DNA from: Microvirga vignae
Lineage (GTDB): Bacteria; Pseudomonadota; Alphaproteobacteria; Rhizobiales; Beijerinckiaceae
Assembly: GCF_001017175.1 (NCBI RefSeq)
Contig: NZ_LCYG01000077.1
Location: 1 to 43,531 of the forward strand
DNA: 43,531 bases
Reading direction: 5' to 3'
In this document: one piece after another, positions 40,900 through 43,531 of the stretch
How the letters are laid out: every line of letters begins with the position of its first letter
Position numbering within the stretch: position 1 is the first letter of the stretch
Translations under genes and position numbers: made by a program
The notes under the pieces: generated by a model
The model's input: only the letters and a program-made list of their open reading frames with translations
Told to the model about the DNA's origin: nothing
Databases searched by the model: none

Positions 40900-40922
40900 G
40901 ATCGTTTCCGTCGGATCTGTGA

Positions 40923-43400
40923 ATGTCCAAGAAATCGAAAGATCTCGTCACCATCAATCACCTACCTGGGCTTCTTCTCGCCAGCGCCGCTGAATGCGAG
41001 AGGTGGATCGAGGCTGGGCTTGTCCCGATTGCAGGACGGGAGACATATCGAAAGTCGGGGCGCACATACGAGACTCGAATGTTCGACCCGGAGGTCATCG
41101 CCAAGCTGGCGGTGGAGGTTCCTGCATGGCGGACTCGGGATGAAGCCCATATGCACGACCGGCGCGGCAACGCTGCGCAAGCCCGGAATGATGCAGATTA
41201 CGAGAGCAGGCTGGTGAACCCTGTCGATGATATCTCCCACCGGCGTCGGCAGAGCATCCTGGCGCCCATTCGGAAGAATACGGGGATTTATATCGTCGAG
41301 GATATCCGCAGGCTCGATCGCAACAACCGTGATACGGAGCGACAGCAGCGGAACCCCGGACCAGGGTCTGACCGTGCATTTGTCGGCTATCGAGCCGTCT
41401 TCAGCAAGGACATCCAGATCCTGCCAGATGGCGGTCCGGCTGAGATTTTGGTCGAGTTCGCTTTTGCCGAGCCGCCGGAGGTTGCTGCTGTCGTTCTGTC
41501 GCCGGCCCGGGTCGGGCCAACCGAGATCAAGATCGCGGCCGAAGCCCTCGAGGCTCGGTTGGCTGAATTGCGGTATGCGACGCATGAGGCATGCGAGCAG
41601 GAGGTTGCGAGCTGGCGGGACGAACTCGATACCTATCTGGCCGCCTATCAGGATGACCAAGAGCGACAAGCCATCCTTGGGGGCATCCGTTCGGCCCTCG
41701 AAAAACTCGACCGGATCCATGGATCCGACAAGCACGGACCTGCGGGTGCCGGGCGCAGGCTCCGTCAGAAACTTGATGACATCCGATCCAGAGCCTCCGC
41801 CAAGCGGCTCCGGCACATGCGTGAGGCTCAGATTCGGGAGGCGTCCGGTTACGAGCGGTACGCCACGATCTTCCCAGTCGCCCGATCCCTGGAGCGCAAG
41901 TTCGTTTTCCTCGCCGGGCCGACCAATTCAGGCAAGACCCACGAGGCTCTCCGATTGGCCGGAGAGGCTCAGACAGCCGAGATCCTCTCACCCTTGAGGC
42001 TCCTTGCGCTTGAGCATTACGAGCGCTTGAGCGAGGGCGATTTCTCGGCCGGTATGGTCACCGGTGAAGAGCGCATTCTTCCCGAAGGTGCGACACATGT
42101 CGCCCGTACCATTGAGACCCTGGACCTGCACCGGGTCGTCGATGTCTGCGTGATCGATGAGGTGCAAATGCTCAGTGATCCCAATCGAGGATGGGCGTGG
42201 ACGCAGGCCGTTGTTGGGGCTCCGGCCCACCTCGTCGTTCTGACCGGAGCTCCTGAGGCGATCCCCCTCGTCGAGCATCTCCTGGCAATGACGGGAGAGT
42301 CGTTGGATATCAGGATCCTCAAACGAAAGGGACCGCTTCATGTGGAGCGTGCTCCTGTCGAACTCAGCAAGCTGTCCAGGGGCGACGCGGTCATCGCCTT
42401 CTCGCGTGCGAATGTCCATGAACTCCGCGCCCGGCTCGTTCAGTCAGGACGCTCGGTAGCGACCGTTTATGGTGCCCTTGGTCCGGAAGTCCGCAGAGCC
42501 GAGGCTGCACGCTTCCGCAACGGCGAAGCGGAAATCCTCGTCGCAACAGATGCAATCGGAATGGGCCTCAATATCGGTCCACTTCGAAGAATTGTTTTCT
42601 CGACACTCCGCAAGTTCGATGGTGTCCAGGAACGACAGCTTACTTCGATGGAGATCAAGCAGATTGCCGGTAGAGCAGGGCGCTTCGGCCATCATGACGA
42701 AGGACTGGTCACTGCGCTTCCCGAGGCTGGCTCTTATGGACGTGCCGAAGGTATCATCTCGAATGCACTGACAGGAGAGGGCGCAAAGCTTCGCGGCAAG
42801 GCCTATGTGCGCCCTAATCAGGAGACGGTCATGTCTGCGAGCGAGGTTCTCCAGACCGACCGGCTCGGCCACATTCTTCGTCACTTGAATGACACTCTCG
42901 TGGCCGGCCATCCAGACCTTCGCATGGCCGATATGGGGGAGATGATCGAGCTCGCGCTTCTCCTCGATACGGTGGATATGCCAATTCTGGATCGCCTATC
43001 CTATGCGATGGCTCCCGTCGAAGTCCGGGAGCGCATGGCTGTCGAACTTCTTCTCGAATGGGCCAGGCAGCACGCTGTGAATGGTTTTGTTCAACCGCCA
43101 AACTTCGGTTTGCACACTGATCTTCTGAAGCTTGAGGCCAGGGTGAAAATCGCAACGACTTGGCTTTGGCTAGCGCAGCGTTATCCGCATGTCTACGAAG
43201 ATGTTGAATCCGTCATCAACTTGCGATCAGATCTGAATTCTAAGATCGAGGAGAAGCTGACTGCGACCTCGATCGCTCGCCGGAAGAGAGCGAATGAAAA
43301 GCAACGGCAGCACAAAGGCCGAAGGCCGGAGCTGAAGAAAGATCGACACAAGCAGAACCGCTCCAAGACCGAGGAACGCCGAGAACGCTCTCGGGTCTAA
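40923..43400 (+). CDS. SUV3-like SF2 RNA helicase (825 aa)
   Basis: DExH-type helicase of the SUV3/MgpS group, found in alphaproteobacteria and mitochondria. Walker A GPTNSGKT at 332-339 with Lys338, motif II DEVQ at 412-415 and motif VI QIAGRAGRFG follow an approximately 320-residue N-terminal extension (unrecognised, helical with coiled-coil-like parts). The C-terminal tail (after about 780) is strongly basic and likely binds RNA. The ATG at 40923 has only a weak Shine-Dalgarno, and a large hairpin precedes it. In mitochondria SUV3 works with a ribonuclease in RNA turnover; a similar role is inferred. Confidence 0.9.
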   Translation: MSKKSKDLVTINHLPGLLLASAAECERWIEAGLVPIAGRETYRKSGRTYETRMFDPEVIAKLAVEVPAWRTRDEAHMHDRRGNAAQARNDADYESRLVNPVDDISHRRRQSILAPIRKNTGIYIVEDIRRLDRNNRDTERQQRNPGPGSDRAFVGYRAVFSKDIQILPDGGPAEILVEFAFAEPPEVAAVVLSPARVGPTEIKIAAEALEARLAELRYATHEACEQEVASWRDELDTYLAAYQDDQERQAILGGIRSALEKLDRIHGSDKHGPAGAGRRLRQKLDDIRSRASAKRLRHMREAQIREASGYERYATIFPVARSLERKFVFLAGPTNSGKTHEALRLAGEAQTAEILSPLRLLALEHYERLSEGDFSAGMVTGEERILPEGATHVARTIETLDLHRVVDVCVIDEVQMLSDPNRGWAWTQAVVGAPAHLVVLTGAPEAIPLVEHLLAMTGESLDIRILKRKGPLHVERAPVELSKLSRGDAVIAFSRANVHELRARLVQSGRSVATVYGALGPEVRRAEAARFRNGEAEILVATDAIGMGLNIGPLRRIVFSTLRKFDGVQERQLTSMEIKQIAGRAGRFGHHDEGLVTALPEAGSYGRAEGIISNALTGEGAKLRGKAYVRPNQETVMSASEVLQTDRLGHILRHLNDTLVAGHPDLRMADMGEMIELALLLDTVDMPILDRLSYAMAPVEVRERMAVELLLEWARQHAVNGFVQPPNFGLHTDLLKLEARVKIATTWLWLAQRYPHVYEDVESVINLRSDLNSKIEEKLTATSIARRKRANEKQRQHKGRRPELKKDRHKQNRSKTEERRERSRV

Positions 43401-43454
43401 CCGCCGAACGCACAAACCCGCCACGGAGCGTGCTTTTCATGGCCTTGAACGACG

Positions 43455-43485
43455 AAAACCCCCGCTGGAGTTTCCGAGCGAGGGG
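43455..43485 (-). terminator. Rho-independent terminator of the tRNA gene
   Basis: The minus strand reads CCCCTCGCT (43485-43477), a 10-nt loop, AGCGGGGG (43466-43459) and then TTTT (43458-43455). It is correctly oriented and spaced for the tRNA at 43511. Confidence 0.68.
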
Positions 43486-43510
43486 CCTCAGTATTGACAT
43501 CAAGTGTCGT

Positions 43511-43531
43511 TGGTTGCGGGGACAGGATTTG
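43511..43531 (-). tRNA. 3' end of a tRNA, probably initiator tRNA-Met (truncated by window edge)
   Basis: The minus strand ends CAAAT CCTGT CCCCGCA A CCA: the T-loop remainder, T-stem strand, acceptor 3' strand, discriminator A and encoded CCA. The acceptor 3' strand CCCCGCA, with A at position 72 and C/G alternation, fits initiator tRNA-fMet (5' CGCGGGG with its C1-A72 mismatch). The anticodon is outside the window, so fMet is inference. Confidence 0.72.

Noticed and set aside
1..43531. CRISPR array, prophage genes or rRNA operon
   Set aside because: No regularly spaced repeats, phage structural genes, integrase or rRNA-like sequence were seen anywhere in the window.

Overview
The window looks like a chromosomal segment of an alphaproteobacterium, probably in the Hyphomicrobiales (Methylobacterium/Microvirga/Bosea-like). 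The reasons are GC-rich codon use, a SUV3-type RNA helicase of the mitochondrial-ancestor kind, a GAAC-N7-GAAC LexA box, an ISRj2-like IS3 remnant, a DUF6894 protein and the 3' end of an initiator-type tRNA at the right edge. The genus is an inference.

The left three quarters (about 1-33,850) is a catabolic accessory region for C-N bond hydrolysis. It holds four amidase-signature hydrolases, four PuuE/imidase-type polysaccharide-deacetylase-fold hydrolases, two cyclic amidohydrolases (hydantoinase/dihydroorotase superfamily), an asparaginase-fold protein, an N-carbamoylsarcosine-amidase-like hydrolase, a CobW-type GTPase, an AtuA/DUF4387 pair, a lyase/dehydratase/flavoprotein set and two importers (LIV-type ABC and tripartite tricarboxylate). 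Layout: a minus-strand operon 8144->28 (nitroreductase-methyltransferase fusion, two PuuE-like enzymes, AtuA, DUF4387, amidase, AtzG-like subunit, amidase); a divergent plus-strand ABC importer 8319-12956; a minus-strand PuuE-like gene 13918->13019; an IS3 remnant 13993-14427; a plus-strand operon 14647-20485 (ICL/PEP-mutase lyase, isochorismatase-fold amidase, MmgE/PrpD, flavoprotein, cyclic amidohydrolase); a minus-strand operon 24339->20560 (hydantoinase, 116-aa protein, CobW GTPase, asparaginase-like); a plus-strand operon 24624-28023 (AtzG-like, amidase, PuuE-like, flavin reductase); a minus-strand TauE/SafE permease; and a plus-strand operon 29158-33841 (AtzG-like, amidase, TctC-TctB-TctA).

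The strongest unifying signal is a 15-bp motif, consensus GTMWACTGTYRACA, found five times and only in the four divergent intergenic regions of this catabolic area. It overlaps the -35 elements of recognisable promoters. This points to one regulon under a single repressor that is not encoded here. The gene content suggests a funnel for cyclic imides, hydantoins or related ureides: uptake, ring opening (PuuE-like enzymes, hydantoinases), half-amide or carbamoyl hydrolysis (amidases with GatC/AtzG-like small partners, isochorismatase fold, asparaginase-like), then oxidation, hydration and C-C cleavage of the resulting branched dicarboxylate. The substrate is not known from sequence.

The right quarter (34,100-43,531) reads as ordinary chromosome: a small membrane protein, a DUF6894 protein, a SANT/GcrA-like repeat protein, a cupin, an SOS-box-controlled coiled-coil protein, RecD2 helicase, a SUV3-like helicase with a strongly structured leader, and a truncated initiator-type tRNA with its own terminator.
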